A stretch of DNA of 64,000 nt from Ectobius pallidus (taxonomy: Eukaryota > Arthropoda > Insecta > Blattodea > Ectobiidae). Shown here in pieces: positions 1-11,510 of this stretch (the stretch's first letter is position 1; every line of letters starts with the position of its first letter). The translations under genes and the position numbers were made by a program. The stretch spans positions 1,370,001 to 1,434,000 of the forward strand of contig CAXKWD010000010.1 in assembly GCA_964059195.1 (NCBI GenBank), read 5' to 3'. A model generated the notes under the pieces. That model was not told the origin of the DNA and did not search any database. It worked only from the letters and a program-made list of their open reading frames with translations.

Positions 1-469
1 TCACGCACATAAGTTCAGCTTCCGAGACAGAGTTAATTTCTCTTGTGATATGCCTATGTGATGTTTTCTTTAAGTTCTTCTAACAGTATGTGAATATTAT
101 TTATGGGGAAACTTGAATAATAAAGTGTATAGGTCAATTTCCCATTCATTACAAGAACTTCAAGACAATATCACAAGAGAAATTTACTCTATCTCGGAAA
201 CTGAACTTATGTGCGTGAAAGAAAATTTCCTAAGAAACTGCCAGTATTGTGTGGATGCAAAGAGGAGAACATTTCCATCATCTCTTGTGATGAGGTACGT
301 GGTTATTTTCATTGTAATTTTAACTTTAAATGCGAGAACCTGAATCATTGCACCGATCGCGGCTTTATTTGCGTAGATATTTCACCCGATCGCTCAGGAG
401 TTGGAGCTGTGCCTGCCGCGACTCAGGAACCGGCGTCATTGGCCAACTCTGGCGTGGGAGTCACTGTAT
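1..469. mobile_element. Palindromic element built from a mariner-like transposase 3' end (copy 1, cut by window edge)
   Basis: Bases 1-95 and ~160-469 are inverted copies of each other around a ~65-bp unique loop. The right arm encodes a C-terminal peptide resembling the end of insect DUF4817/DDE transposases (motifs DNITREI, KENFL, CQYCVDA). The frame is broken just after this motif, compared with the intact end in the second copy. The left arm continues outside the window. The same structure recurs at 48583-49290 with its loop in the opposite orientation. The family assignment rests on motif recognition; the palindrome is directly visible. Confidence 0.75.
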
Positions 470-694
470 AGCCTATTCTGCTCTGGAGATGTAAGCTTTA
501 ATGTCAAAATATGAACTCAAGCTAGATAATTCTCTACCCTAGCCGTAAGTACTATAAATTACATAGAAGAAGTGCTGTGTTCGACTTTGAAATTCGATTA
601 CGAGTTTTCAGCATTAATACACGTTTTGAAGTTCCTGACAAAAAATAAATTGCGGAAATATGTTTGAGCACAGCATAGCTTGAGAACGGATATT

Positions 695-1130
695 CTTATA
701 AAACAAAACTTTACCTTTGGTATAGTTTGTCTTTCGAGTATGCGACACGACTAGAGTGGTAAACTGTGAAGGTTACCGTTGACCATGGTTTTCCCTGGTA
801 TTCTGTTGAAGGAAAAAGTTCACTACAAAATTCAATGCATCCATAGACAACTTTAACTACTATCCCTTTATTGTGGAAGAAATCGGAATTTTCCCAAAAA
901 CTGCTCCAACGATTTTGTTCAAATTCTGTAAACAAGATCCTTATAGATCTTTCAGACTTCCACGCTACGTTACGCCACGCAAATGCTTTGGTTTCCATAA
1001 TGCTTTCTTGTGAGAAAGTGACTAACCCTTTCATGCTCAGGTTTGTGGGAACCAAAATATCTGTTGAGTGGAGTGGCGTAGATAGTCTGAAAGACCCTTT
1101 ATACCAAAAGCAAAACCTTTTATAAGGTGA
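695..1130. mobile_element. Possible small inverted-repeat DNA element
   Basis: The left edge (CTTATAAAA, then TTTGGTATA and GTCTTTC) and the reverse complement of the right edge (CTTATAAAA, then TTTGGTATA and GTCTTTC) share about 45 bp of imperfect terminal inverted repeat. No clear target duplication is visible. A 114-codon minus-strand reading frame fills most of the element, but I do not recognise the product and it may be fortuitous. Confidence 0.35.
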
Positions 1131-1818
1131 AAATAGTGAATGTTCGCTCCCTGAAATACGGTCTCTTATTCGATGTCAGAATTTGAAGTGAGAAAGTTTT
1201 ATTAGACTAGACACCGTTATGTAAGTGCATAACAAGATTTTTGTTTAATGTAAAGGATCACGTTTTTGGTGAAGATCGATTAACTGCAATATTTGCCAGT
1301 TTATAGGTCTACTGAGCTTAAATGGTACAATGGAATTTTAGATTGGTTCCAAACATACTTTACTTTAGTTCCAGTGATGCCAGCTTAATCATTTAATCAT
1401 TACAGTTCTGTTTCTCCTTCGTTTCCTCACTTCACGTCATGTTGTCTATATCCTCAGCTCGTCATAGGCGACGTGTTTCGGATGCGAAAAGAAAGGTGTG
1501 ATAACTGTTCAGCAATGACAAGGACGGTGCTTGTTATCGAGATAAATCACTATCATTGATCGATATCAGAATAATTCTGATGTGTCACTGTTCCAAATCG
1601 AAATAGTTACGTTCTAGAGAAAAAAGTCAATCCACTTTCCGTGCATCTTTAAGCTATCTTAAATAATTCTATTTAGTTTGTAACTCATGTTTCTGGCTCG
1701 TCCTGAAATGTGATTGAAATAAACATTCTTTACGCTCGATTAAGACATCGGAAAGTATTACCACTTTATGCATTGCATTTAATGTTACAGTATGGAGTGA
1801 AAGTATGACCTATTAGTA
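1131..1818. other. No gene seen; contains a diverged dispersed repeat
   Basis: I see no coding sequence. Roughly 1490-1650 resembles 10088-10225 in order and content (both contain GGTGTGATAAC, then a RYAATRA block, then ATCGARATAAA and a CACTAT block), so it is probably an old copy of the same interspersed repeat. Confidence 0.4.
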
Positions 1819-1826
1819 CGTTAGAT

Positions 1827-2435
1827 AAGCGTTTCTCAACCTTTTTGAACTCGAGGACCTCTAAAATGTCCAAAAAATTTTACGGACACCTAATTTTACA
1901 TCCCATTTTTAAAAGTAGGCTATATTTAGGCCTATATTCATAATATTTGGGGTATTAATTATAGGTCATTATAACGAAATAATTCTAAATACATTTTTTT
2001 TAATTCGACGGAAACAGTTATTGAATTGGAAGTAAACTATTGACAGTAAAATTATATTTTGAACAGACTTTAATATTTATTACCAATTTGATAATATAAT
2101 TAGGAATTATAACAAAGGTTTACCGGTATCAGACTCTCGGGCACCTCCAACAATAAAACCCTTGTTAAGAGAGCGCCTCTAATAATAAATTCCGACAGTT
2201 TCTTATTTTTCAGGGTTTTGAATGAAAGAGGGAACTATAGACGTCAGTGCATCAGGGGTTTCAAACTGAGGTTCGTAACTGAAAAAGCAAGGAAACTTGC
2301 AATAGGACCTGTATTTTCGAAGATTTTAAAAACTTTGACATCTAGTGTCAATTTTATGTGAACATTTTTTACCTCTTTACTTGCTTTATTATATTTTTAA
2401 ATTAATTATGTCTGCGGACCATCTGAGAAACGCTG
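1827..2435. mobile_element. Non-autonomous hAT-type element with 8-bp target duplication
   Basis: The 609-bp element is flanked by perfect 8-bp direct repeats CGTTAGAT at 1819-1826 and 2436-2443. Its termini are inverted: left AAGCGTTTCTCA, right TGAGAAACGCTG (the mirror image is CAGCGTTTCTCA). Both ends then carry GGACC a short way in. An 8-bp duplication and CAGnG-type termini are hallmarks of hAT transposons. There is no transposase, so it would have depended on a partner element. Confidence 0.85.
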
Positions 2436-2443
2436 CGTTAGAT

Positions 2444-3335
2444 GAACTGGATTTAAGGGTATAAGTAAGTGCATTAAAAAAACTTTTTTTTACCCTAAAA
2501 TATGAAGCTGCCCATTGATGCATAGGTTTTTATATCTTTATTTCATTCTATCAATAAATTGGATATTTTAATGCGTTAATACACTCTTACCACGCCTTCT
2601 AACTGAATGTTATTTATTACAACAAGCGTCGATGTGACCAATTTACAAACCAAATTATACCGCATTCAAAAATCTTACCTAGGAAAAACAAGTTGTGAGC
2701 ATTTTTGCGTTTCTGTGAAATTGTCTTTCTGGGATGTGCCACGGCACAGGTCAGCTTCAGAAGTCACTATTTACTTGAAATTTAATTTATTTTCAACACA
2801 TTGGCCTATTATTTCATAACACCACAACCATTAGTGATACAACGCTGAAATTTTCACACTGTATTTACATGCATTTATGCAAAAAGTGTTTTACAGTGGT
2901 ATTCATATGTTTGAACGTTTTAAAAATATTTTATAAAACAGTAGCTCAATTTTAATAAATTTTTATACATGAAAAATATAAATGAACTATATTAAGATTA
3001 GTAACTGTAGATCTCTAAGAATAGTCTACTTGGTAGAAAAATATCCTCGTTACATAAATAAAAAAATCAATGAGATCAGAGAAATTCTAATAAGGCTCTG
3101 CTAACTTAAAGTTATTATTTTTCATGTAATGGCATTAATGGTCCTAAAAATTTAGTTGCCTATTTAACTCATGAATCACTGACCAATCCAGTATAAGAAT
3201 AACCTTTGTAAAATTTCAACTAGTGGAATAGGCTATTGTCATAATTTTATCGTTTTATTTTTATCACTTTCATTTTATCGCAAGTACGTGCAGATGCTTT
3301 TTATTGTAAATTTACAAGACTAGAAAACTGAAACA
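2444..3335. other. No feature seen
   Basis: AT-rich sequence with scattered short reading frames (for example 2607-2819) that have no recognisable motif. Confidence 0.4.
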
Positions 3336-3655
3336 GACGCCTGGGTAATCTCATAGTTAGCGTCGCTGGCTACCGATCCACAGCTCCGGGTTCGATCCCT
3401 GGTATCTCCTTTAATTATTTTGTGATCGGGAGGTCTGGAATGGAATGCACTCAGCCTCATGATACCAATTCAGGAGCTACTTGATTGAGAAGTAGCGGAT
3501 CCATTCATGGAAACCATCATTAACGGTCGTGGGTGTGATTACTGCCCCCCCAATCCTAACATCTGTTTATGGTAGATGATGCAGCGGTCGGATAGTAGGC
3601 CTAGTCCCTCCTGGGATATAGAGTCACGGAGTTTACTTTAGTTTAGTTTAGTTAG
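3336..3655 (+). mobile_element. tRNA-derived SINE, family A copy 1
   Basis: The head carries a polymerase III B box (GGTTCGATCCC at ~3391) and an A-box-like TAGTTAGCGTCG upstream. The body aligns along its whole length with the copy at 61543-61848 (shared blocks include GGGAGGTCTGG, GTGGGTGT, GGTAGATGA and GCAGCGGTCGG). The tail is TTTAGTTTAG-like. Target duplication is not evident, consistent with age. Confidence 0.8.
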
Positions 3656-5262
3656 GTACGGTTAGGACACTGAAATATCTTCTTACTTGTAGCTTCTCTG
3701 ATCAACAGCTTACCTTAACATAATATTGGTGCCACATATATTGAATGGTACCAGTAATGACCGCACACACCGCAACCAACACGATATATCGATTTGATTG
3801 CCATTGGCTGTTTAGCTTACAATGACACAAGTAGCCACGTGTTTTTATTCGTTTTTGTTTGTTTTGAAATTATTGCATGCTTAATTACCTAATATTTGCT
3901 AAATAGTCGCAATAAATATAACTCTAGGATTGGAGTCGTCTGCTAAAATTCGGACCTCTCGTTTTTTACCTACTATACTTTTTCTATAAATTTCTAAAAA
4001 ATTCTGAAATATTGCATTTATTGAAAACGACATACAGTACAGTATTTAGATAAACAGATCTTTTCTCTTTAGTTTCATATATTAATTTTATAAATTCTGG
4101 CTGGATAGAGCCCTTTTTCTAAAGAAGAATCATTTTGCCATGCCCCTTAGCGATCTATCAAATTTCAGTATTTTGATTCTTCCCTATCTGCTAGAAGTTA
4201 CCATATTGACTATTAGTTCTTATTAGATGTCAACAAATGATTTAATATATTATAATTAATTATTTGAATGTAATATGAGAAGCGAATTAATTACATTTTA
4301 TTAACACACTAATAAGTAAGTGGAGCCATGCTGGGTTAAGAATGAACTGTTTGAACTTCGTATTTTCATGTCTATCCCGACATGTGTTTTCCACGCGTTT
4401 CAATACAAGTTTTGCTTTCTTTTCAGTTTCCCATAAGTAGGCAATCGCTTTGTATTCAATTGTTTCAAACTAGGAGGTGCCCGTGGCTTCGCCCACGATA
4501 ATTCTTTTAAAAATTAAAAATTAAGAGTATAATAATTATTAAAGCATTATATTTATTCACACTTGCACGCGAAGCCATTAATAATATTAATGAAACAGCA
4601 AAAATTCCGGCTTCAGAGAACATTCTACAATTAAAAAGCGCCCCCTGGTAAAACTATATCAGAATCGATTATGCAGTTCCAAAGGAACCTGTATAATAAA
4701 CACATAATACTTATTGTTTTTCAACTGTTTATTGACATGAATATGATGTGAATTTTATTTAATCGATTCAGTGTAATTTTCAGAAATTATATAATGTTTC
4801 AAGGGAAGGAATGGTTTGTTTGGATTATTATTATCAGCGATATTTCAAGAGTTAAACCATCAATATTTTACTGCTGATGCCTCCGGCTTCGCCCGCCATT
4901 ATTCATCCTCACCAGGATTTTTTTAAAGAAATTTACACTGGTAGATTATAAAAAATGTTTGAGGTTCAGAGCTAAGAAAATTGTAAGTAAAAATAAAATT
5001 AGAATATTTGTTCATTTCGCTTAGGCCTTATATAATAAAGAATCGGTTTTCTTAATTTTGTAGTCGTCATGAAAGTTTAGACCGCAAGAGACGAACATCG
5101 CCGAGTATACCCGATGTCTCACGAAGCGGGCGAGCAAGCATGCTATTTAGGGCCGTTGAATTGTATAAGAGTAGATATCACAATTCTTCTATAAATTAAA
5201 ACATCAAGGTGATTTTGGTGTAATTTTGAAGCTTGAAATGTTGTATAGTGCTTGACGTTGAG

Positions 5263-5305
<43 letters not shown>

Positions 5306-5589
5306 TACTGTGTTCCAGATTTTTGTATAATGATGTGAACAAAAAAAATGGTTTCAGCTTATATAAGTGTATAAAACAATTTAAAATCTTAAGTGAACAA
5401 AAAAAATTAAATGTCAGGCACTTGCGAATTATTCTTCCTACAAAATAGTGAGAATTTTGTATTCTATCTTTCATAGTTTTGAAATTTCATGTTTCAAGTT
5501 TATAGTCTAAATTCTCTAAAAACAATTTTTATAAACAAATTATAAATAATTACAAAATATTTTTCTTGTAAAATATCAATATACCGTTG

Positions 5590-5625
<36 letters not shown>

Positions 5626-6990
5626 TGAAAGCCCTGATGCTTAAAAATAAAAATTTCATACCTAGAGGTGTACATATACCTAATTACGTTTACACTTCCC
5701 ATAGTATGCTGCAATTTTTTGTTCACTTCTGACTTCGTTTTCTATACTAAAAAATAATATTAGAATGCTTGTTATATATGATATTTGATGTGGTTGTTCA
5801 CTTGTACATATAAAATAAATGAGGAACAGGGTGTTCTTAATACGTTAAACTCTGAGGAGAAGGTATGGTCTTCGAATTAACCTATAAAACTTTTATCTAC
5901 GTTAGACGTCAAAATATTAAATATTAAAACAAAGCAAGCACTAGCGCTATCGCATTGAAGTCATGTTGCAGTGTGTTTATGAGGGTGGACAGACCAGGTT
6001 CGAGCGCCTTATATAGCAATGATGGCGGTCTTAAATGCATCACGCCCTGTTCTTTTCTTTATGTGGTTGAATAATTACCCTCGAATAACTTCCCATTCAA
6101 GAGAAAATCTCAGCTTTCATTTTACCGCTACACACCCATTCGCATTCCCATTCATTGTCTGACACTACAGAGATATTGAAAATAATTAAAATGTTATTAC
6201 CATAAAAAGCATATACGAATAGGTGTTTCAACATTTGTGAATGGATAAGAGTTAAATAGGAGATAGGACATTAACTTGTTATAAACACATATTAATAATA
6301 TAATACAATATAATATAATGTAATATAATATAATATATAATATCCTAATAGTAGACATAGCTATTGTCATAAGTTGGATGCGGATTTATATACACTAAAA
6401 TGTGTAAATATGCACGAAATATTATGAAAACGTGCGCTAAAGTATGAAAATATACATGCAGATTTGCACTAAAAAATGCACAAAAATTTATGATAACGTT
6501 TAGTTTTTTACCTTAAACCAGTAATCTTTCTCCGAACTTTCTAGAGCAGGCCTATATATTCCTTTCAGGTATTGTTATTATTATAGATTACTACAATGTT
6601 TCTCTAACTTTTCGCAGGTGAATCTTTCTCATTGTGACTAAAATATTCTTATAAACAGAAAAAGGACTTCAAATGAATTCAGTGAACAATATACTTACTT
6701 GAAAACTCCTACTTATCTAGCGGTATAATTTTGACTTCCCTGGAAGAAAGAGCCGGACTGGCCTTTAGGAAGTTTCGGGAATTTTCTCGATAGGCCGGTG
6801 CTACATGGTGCTAAATGGTTTAGGCAGCGTATTGTAAGAAAGCCTTTTTTCGGTCGCGTTTTGTTGACTTGTTTAAGTAAAATATTTTGTATAAAAATTA
6901 AGCATTTAGTATAGGCCTACCTACTGTATAAATTTTAGACAGCTGCAAGTAAATCGGATCAATTATACTATAGTTACACATTTAGGCTAC
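3656..6990. other. No gene seen; AT-rich with short repeats
   Basis: There is no convincing coding sequence. Two diverged blocks around 4472-4500 and 4866-4900 share a GGCTTCGCCC motif followed by T/A-rich sequence and look like old copies of one repeat. TA microsatellites lie at 5267-5303 and 5591-5622, and TAATA-type simple sequence at 6295-6345. Confidence 0.4.
5267..5303. repeat. (TA)n microsatellite
   Basis: Pure alternating TA run. A second run is at 5591-5622. Confidence 0.95.
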
Positions 6991-6997
6991 AGGTAAA

Positions 6998-7258
6998 AAA
7001 AGTAAAGTAAAGTGTTCCCTATTACAGGCCATGGAGGCCCAGAGGGTTCCAGGACGTTGAGGTTCCCGGATTTTCAGACAATCGGGCCCATGTTTGCTCC
7101 TGGTACTCATTTCTGTTAAAGGCTGAGTCGACCCTAGGGCCATAGTGCCACCAGAAGGATTAGGCCAATTGAAAAACTCCAATGACCTCATCGAGGATCG
7201 AACCCGCTACCTTCCGGTTTGTAGCGCAGTGCCTCAGCCACTATGCTGCGGCGTACCC
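6998..7258 (-). mobile_element. tRNA-derived SINE, family C copy 1
   Basis: Read on the minus strand, a tRNA-like head (A-box-like TGGCTGAGGCACTG, B-box GGTTCGATCC) is followed by a body ending in an ACTTT-rich tail (AAAGTAAAGT on the plus strand at ~7000). Two more copies lie at 7360-7652 and 32603-32902. Confidence 0.8.
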
Positions 7259-7359
7259 CCAAGCACTTACAGGTAGACATATAAACAGACAAATAAACAT
7301 TTTGTTTTAAGGATGAATTTCTCCTACTACAACTACTACTGCTACTACTACTACTAGTA

Positions 7360-7652
7360 AAAAGGTAAAGTGATCCCTATACAGGCCATGGAGGCCCAGA
7401 GGGTTCCAGGAGGTGGAGGCTCCCAGATTTTGGACATTCGGCACATGAAGGTGGTAAGGTTGTCAGCCTTACGCACCGGCCGCCTTTACCCCCAGGATTG
7501 CTCCTGGTACTCATTTCTGTTAGAGGCTGAGTCGACCCCAGGGTCATAGTGCCACCAGAAGGATTAGGCCAATTGAAAAATCTCAATGACCTCATCGGGA
7601 ATCGAACCCGCGACCTTCCGGTTTGTAGCGCTACGGCGCTACGGCGTACCCC
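7360..7652 (-). mobile_element. tRNA-derived SINE, family C copy 2
   Basis: Same family as 6998-7258, with a longer body. It is flanked by a 13-bp near-perfect direct repeat (ACTACTACTAGTA at 7347-7359; ACTACTCCTAGTA at 7653-7665), the expected target duplication. It sits about 100 bp from copy 1 and immediately beside the 3' tail of the LINE at 7671-9147. Confidence 0.85.
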
Positions 7653-7670
7653 ACTACTCCTAGTAGCCTA

Positions 7671-7711
<41 letters not shown>

Positions 7712-9147
7712 CTTTATTTATTTCTCTGTTTAACTAAACAGGTATATATTTATGTACATACAGCTTTACACGCAGGTAAGTACACTGTAAATGTATATAG
7801 TAACAACAATTGTCCTGTTGTACACAACTTCTACTGGTCCACTTTTTCCCCAAGAACTCTTCTGACGATGTTACACGTTTCTAGGATTACCGCACGCTGC
7901 ATAGATAAGTACAAATATTTCTGTACTTTTAATCGCTTTAAACTGTCTTGAAGCTTGAAGGGAATCTCACCAGTACATCCCAGCACAATAGGCACAATCT
8001 GTACAGTGTCCATATGCCACATAGCCTTGATCTCATCACCAAGTGGTAAGTATTTATTAATTTTTTCCCCATAAACTTTTTCTACATTGGCTGCTAGCGG
8101 AACCGCAATGTCGATGATGTAGGTGAGTTTTTCTTCCTTCAAGGAAAGCAAAATATCTGGAATATTATTTTGTATGGTCTTATCTGTGATGATCTTCCTA
8201 TTCCAGTACAATTTCGCCCTCTGGTCCTCACATACAGGAGAAGGAACATATTTATAACAAGGCACTGTAGGTTCCTTTTCAAAGAACATGTTTTTCAGTT
8301 CTTGGTGAATAATATTGGCTACCTTATTATGACGATCAAGGTATTGCTTGTGTGCCATCACCTCACATCCAGATATTGTGTGACTTATAGATTCTTCTGC
8401 TTTCCCACACATACGACAGATGATGTTTTCTACCGCTTGCTTCATGATTCTCTTTTGGTAGCTGCGCGTTGGTATTACTGGATCTTGTATGGCTGCTACA
8501 AAACCTTCCGTTTCCTTGAATAAGTTTCCACTCATTAACCACTTTTGCGATGCTTCAGTATCTATGTGTGGCTGCTCTATGCAAGCCCTATACTTCCCAT
8601 GTAGGCATTTTGATCTCCACTGGTTTACTAGTTTATCTGATGTCGCTACATGCTCTCCGGGTTCATAATTTCTATCACTCAGCTTCAATGGAGTTAATTT
8701 GTTATCATTTTCCACTACCATCTCATGTAATCTGCTACAGTCTGCTTTCTCATAGAAATATTTCCGCAGGTTGCTTATTTGCTTGGCGTGTCTATCAGGG
8801 AAGCTGGCTATTCCTCTGCCCCCAAGTTTTCTTGGCAGGTGAAAACGTTCAATTGAGCTATGGGGGTGATGTGCTCTGTGCTTCATAAATTCCTTCCTGG
8901 TCTTGATGTCCAATGCTTTCAACTCAGTTGCTGTCCATGTCAATACACCAAAGCTGTATTCTATTACTGGTACAGCATAAGTATTAACTGCCTTCACCGT
9001 ATTCCTTGCTGTGATTTCTGTTTTTAAAATGGACTTCAGCCGTGTTAGGTATATTTTAGTGACTTGTTCCTTGCATTCTTGGTACGCTATGCCTTGAGCT
9101 TGTTGGTATCCCAAGTAAGTGTATGAAAGTGTATGTGTAAGTGTATG
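7671..9147 (-). mobile_element. 5'-truncated RLE-type (R2/R4-like) LINE with AAT tail
   Basis: The minus-strand coding region 7831-9120 is followed by ~120 bp of 3' UTR and a 40-bp AAT-type tail (TAT repeats on the plus strand at 7671-7710). A second AAT tract (9148-9174) lies on the 5' side, separated from the LINE by a short GTGTAAGTGTATG-like stretch. R4/Dong-type LINEs are known to favour TAA-repeat targets, so the flanking repeats may be the insertion site. Confidence 0.75.
7831..9120 (-). CDS. C-terminal part of an RLE-LINE polyprotein (thumb, CCHC-like finger, restriction-like endonuclease)
   Basis: About 430 codons are open without a stop. The fragment starts after the reverse transcriptase palm (YLGYQQ..., the connection/thumb region). 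A CCHC-type zinc knuckle follows (CRMCG ... SHTISGC, then YLDRHN) near 8360-8420. Downstream, a PD...(D)..P arrangement (IPDILL, then IIDIAVP, near 8095-8165) matches the restriction-like endonuclease of R2/R4-group LINEs. Upstream polymerase motifs are missing, so the copy is 5'-truncated and inactive. The first codons of the longest frame (poly-Ile from the AAT tract) are not part of the protein. An open frame of this length suggests a fairly recent insertion. Clade (R4 versus R2 or NeSL) is inferred. Confidence 0.75.
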   Translation of the reverse strand, partial: TYLGYQQAQGIAYQECKEQVTKIYLTRLKSILKTEITARNTVKAVNTYAVPVIEYSFGVLTWTATELKALDIKTRKEFMKHRAHHPHSSIERFHLPRKLGGRGIASFPDRHAKQISNLRKYFYEKADCSRLHEMVVENDNKLTPLKLSDRNYEPGEHVATSDKLVNQWRSKCLHGKYRACIEQPHIDTEASQKWLMSGNLFKETEGFVAAIQDPVIPTRSYQKRIMKQAVENIICRMCGKAEESISHTISGCEVMAHKQYLDRHNKVANIIHQELKNMFFEKEPTVPCYKYVPSPVCEDQRAKLYWNRKIITDKTIQNNIPDILLSLKEEKLTYIIDIAVPLAANVEKVYGEKINKYLPLGDEIKAMWHMDTVQIVPIVLGCTGEIPFKLQDSLKRLKVQKYLYLSMQRAVILETCNIVRRVLGEKVDQ

Positions 9148-9174
9148 TATTATTATTATTATTATTATTATTAT
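9148..9174. repeat. (ATT)n microsatellite at the 5' junction of the LINE
   Basis: Nine ATT-type units abut the truncated LINE. They may be the pre-existing target repeat. Confidence 0.85.
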
Positions 9175-9479
9175 CATTTTGTTGTGAGGCAGTTTTTTTA
9201 AATAATTGCCGATGCCGTCACTGATGGTAGAAATACGTCAGTCTTTTCCACTATATATTTCTGTTTTCTATGAGAAACATATTCATACTCAATTGAATAA
9301 GGTTTCGAGCTTAGCTGACAAAGTATTACAATTTCATTGTCACGAGAGATAGATGGTGTGCGATGCATTAAAAGAAATTATGAGCGCAAAAATAATGTCA
9401 ATAAATAAACATACGAGTGTGCATGAATTCCTTAACAGTGTAATTTCTATAGTAATAAAAGGTATGGTAAAACGGTTCG

Positions 9480-9640
9480 TGGGTTTTATGGTTATTTAAT
9501 GATGTTGGGGTACAGCAATTTTGGCCCGTGTCTATCGCCAGTGTTCTGGCATTTTGCCCCACTTATGTACACATAAATGCCATCAAACTGGGCCGGGATT
9601 GAACCCCCGCCTTTGGGCACAGCAAATGACAAAAGGGGAG
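9480..9640 (-). mobile_element. tRNA-derived SINE, family D copy 1 (degenerate)
   Basis: A reverse-strand B-box (GGTTCAATCCC) and a body containing CATAAATGCCATC, preceded by a TTATTTAA-rich end, match 30656-30890. Divergence is high. Confidence 0.55.
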
Positions 9641-11340
9641 AAGGGGATCGGGAAAATGCAACAGCCATGAAAAATAATGCTGGCGAACCAAAAAATTACA
9701 GATTACAATCTACTTTTTAATGTTAAGTTACTATGAATACGTAAAAATATGCGCTGTCGCTTAAAATGTGCTCAATTACGCACAAAGAAACTTATACATT
9801 GTTGTCAAATATAAGAAATGAGTTAATGCTTTGTATGGATATCCTCATGTTTAAGGGAGAAGAATGCGAATAAGCAAAATCCGCATCTAGCTGTGGCGGT
9901 GAGAAATGTTGGTGAGTAGGCTAAATTGAGGGGACTGTATGTTTTACTTTGTTTTTAATTTGCTAGTTTCAGCATTAAAAGACCTTGCTTACTGAATTTT
10001 CGTTTGTTACCCAACTACACGTATTAGCTTATTATTTTACACCCACCGTTAAACACTGTCAATTTGTACCAATAGCTCAATGGAAAGAATGGTGTGATAA
10101 CACTTTTCAGTAATAAAAGGGACGAAGTATTTAATATCGAAATAAAACACTATAATTCGCTGATATTAGGTATATTCTTACGTTTTATCGGTCGAAGTGG
10201 AAAGAGTGACGTATTAATGAAGTAGTAAAAGAAACAAAAATAATTTGAATATTTGATGACAGCTTATATGGTTCTAAGCTTAATAATTAATTAATTCATG
10301 CTTTATACGTGTTGTTTTATTCCGTGAGACAACCGATGTACGTTAGTTTTTTTGTCTAATATTAAATTAATTATTCTCATCGACAAAGGTTGGCCATAAA
10401 TTAATAATTAAAAAATAAAATACCATATACTTGTATATTTTATGTTTCTAAAACCACCGACCGGTTAGTTGAATTATATTATAGATTCTAAAGTATAACA
10501 TCTTGGCCTACTTCTTTCTCCGTTGAAGATTGTCACAAAGCAATTTTAAAAATCTTGTATTCGGTAAAAAGATTTCGTAGGCCTATCGATAAATTTGAAT
10601 TGAACATTATTCCAGGTAAAGAAATTCATTTTATTTATAAATACTACACAGATTAAGGATAATTTTAACTTTTTTTACTTAAATGCGTATCATTTTGAGA
10701 ATTCTGCATTGATTTTATTTTTTAATACGCATTTAGTGATATTTAATATTATGAAATCAAAGCTAAGAGTTTTTGCATTTGCAGAGGTAGCTAGTTCTTG
10801 AGCTTTCAGCAAAGCATAAGATGGATGGAGGATAGTTGGATGGAAAGTTAATACATTGAAAATTGAACCACCGTTATGAACGTATTAGAAGAAGGATGGA
10901 TGTATGTATAAAAGTATTGATGAAACCATTTGCGGATGGGTGAGTGAATTTTTGGTTGGATGACTGAATGCGCTATCAAGTATGATATTAAATGTAGTCC
11001 ATGTGAAGGAGATATAAATGCCTAAATATATTACAAATTAATCTAACAGCATTATAAATGTTTTGTCGCTTGAGCTTGTGAAGATTCACTTCTAAGCGAA
11101 TGCATTTTTCCAATGTGTTTGAACCGTCAGTCCACACGAGGCACACATCTTAACTTTTTGCCATCCGCAAGCAGGTTTTAATTTCAACTAAAAAAAATCT
11201 ATTTCAACATTGTTAATCCGAATATGCCGGAAATGCAATTCAGACCTAAGCATTATATTCATGTGTTTAGATTAAACGAAAAGCCATAGAGCTCTTTTCT
11301 GTCACATTTACTATGGACAGATCAGGACGCTTCCAAGAAC
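9641..11340. other. No gene seen
   Basis: AT-rich. Part (10088-10225) resembles 1490-1650. The stretch around 9880 contains AAAATCCGCATC, the mirror of GATGCGGATTT at 6378; this might be the far end of an older element into which the 7-9 kb SINEs and LINE inserted, but the evidence is thin. Confidence 0.35.
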
Positions 11341-11345
11341 ATGCA

Positions 11346-11484
11346 ATTGATATTTAAAATGCTATAAAATGTCAATATAAAATTTGGCAACATCTTAAAT
11401 AAACAAATATATTTCGATACTTGTAGCCAACTTCGGTGAATAATTTAAGTAGAAATTAGTACATAGCCACATCAAACCAACATA
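11346..11484 (-). repeat. Left inverted repeat of the RT element
   Basis: The reverse complement aligns with 13697-13850, starting TATGTTGGTTT and continuing through TACTTAAAT, ATTCAC, TACAAGT, CGAAATATA, ATTGACA and CATTTTAAA. It keeps a GAAA that is mutated in the right copy, but has lost the CTGANGA consensus (CCGAAGT). Confidence 0.75.
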
Positions 11485-11510
11485 GCCAGCATAGCTGTAT
11501 AACACATATT

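Noticed and set aside
711..1055. 114-codon minus-strand gene
   Set aside because: No motif; it lies inside a probable inverted-repeat element and overlaps another frame on the opposite strand.
5196..5474. Open frames with Ile-Tyr repeats (also at 25356-25559 and 58102-58438)
   Set aside because: Produced by TA microsatellites.
8170..8888. Plus-strand frames 8170-8523 and 8550-8888
   Set aside because: They are antisense shadows of the minus-strand LINE coding region.
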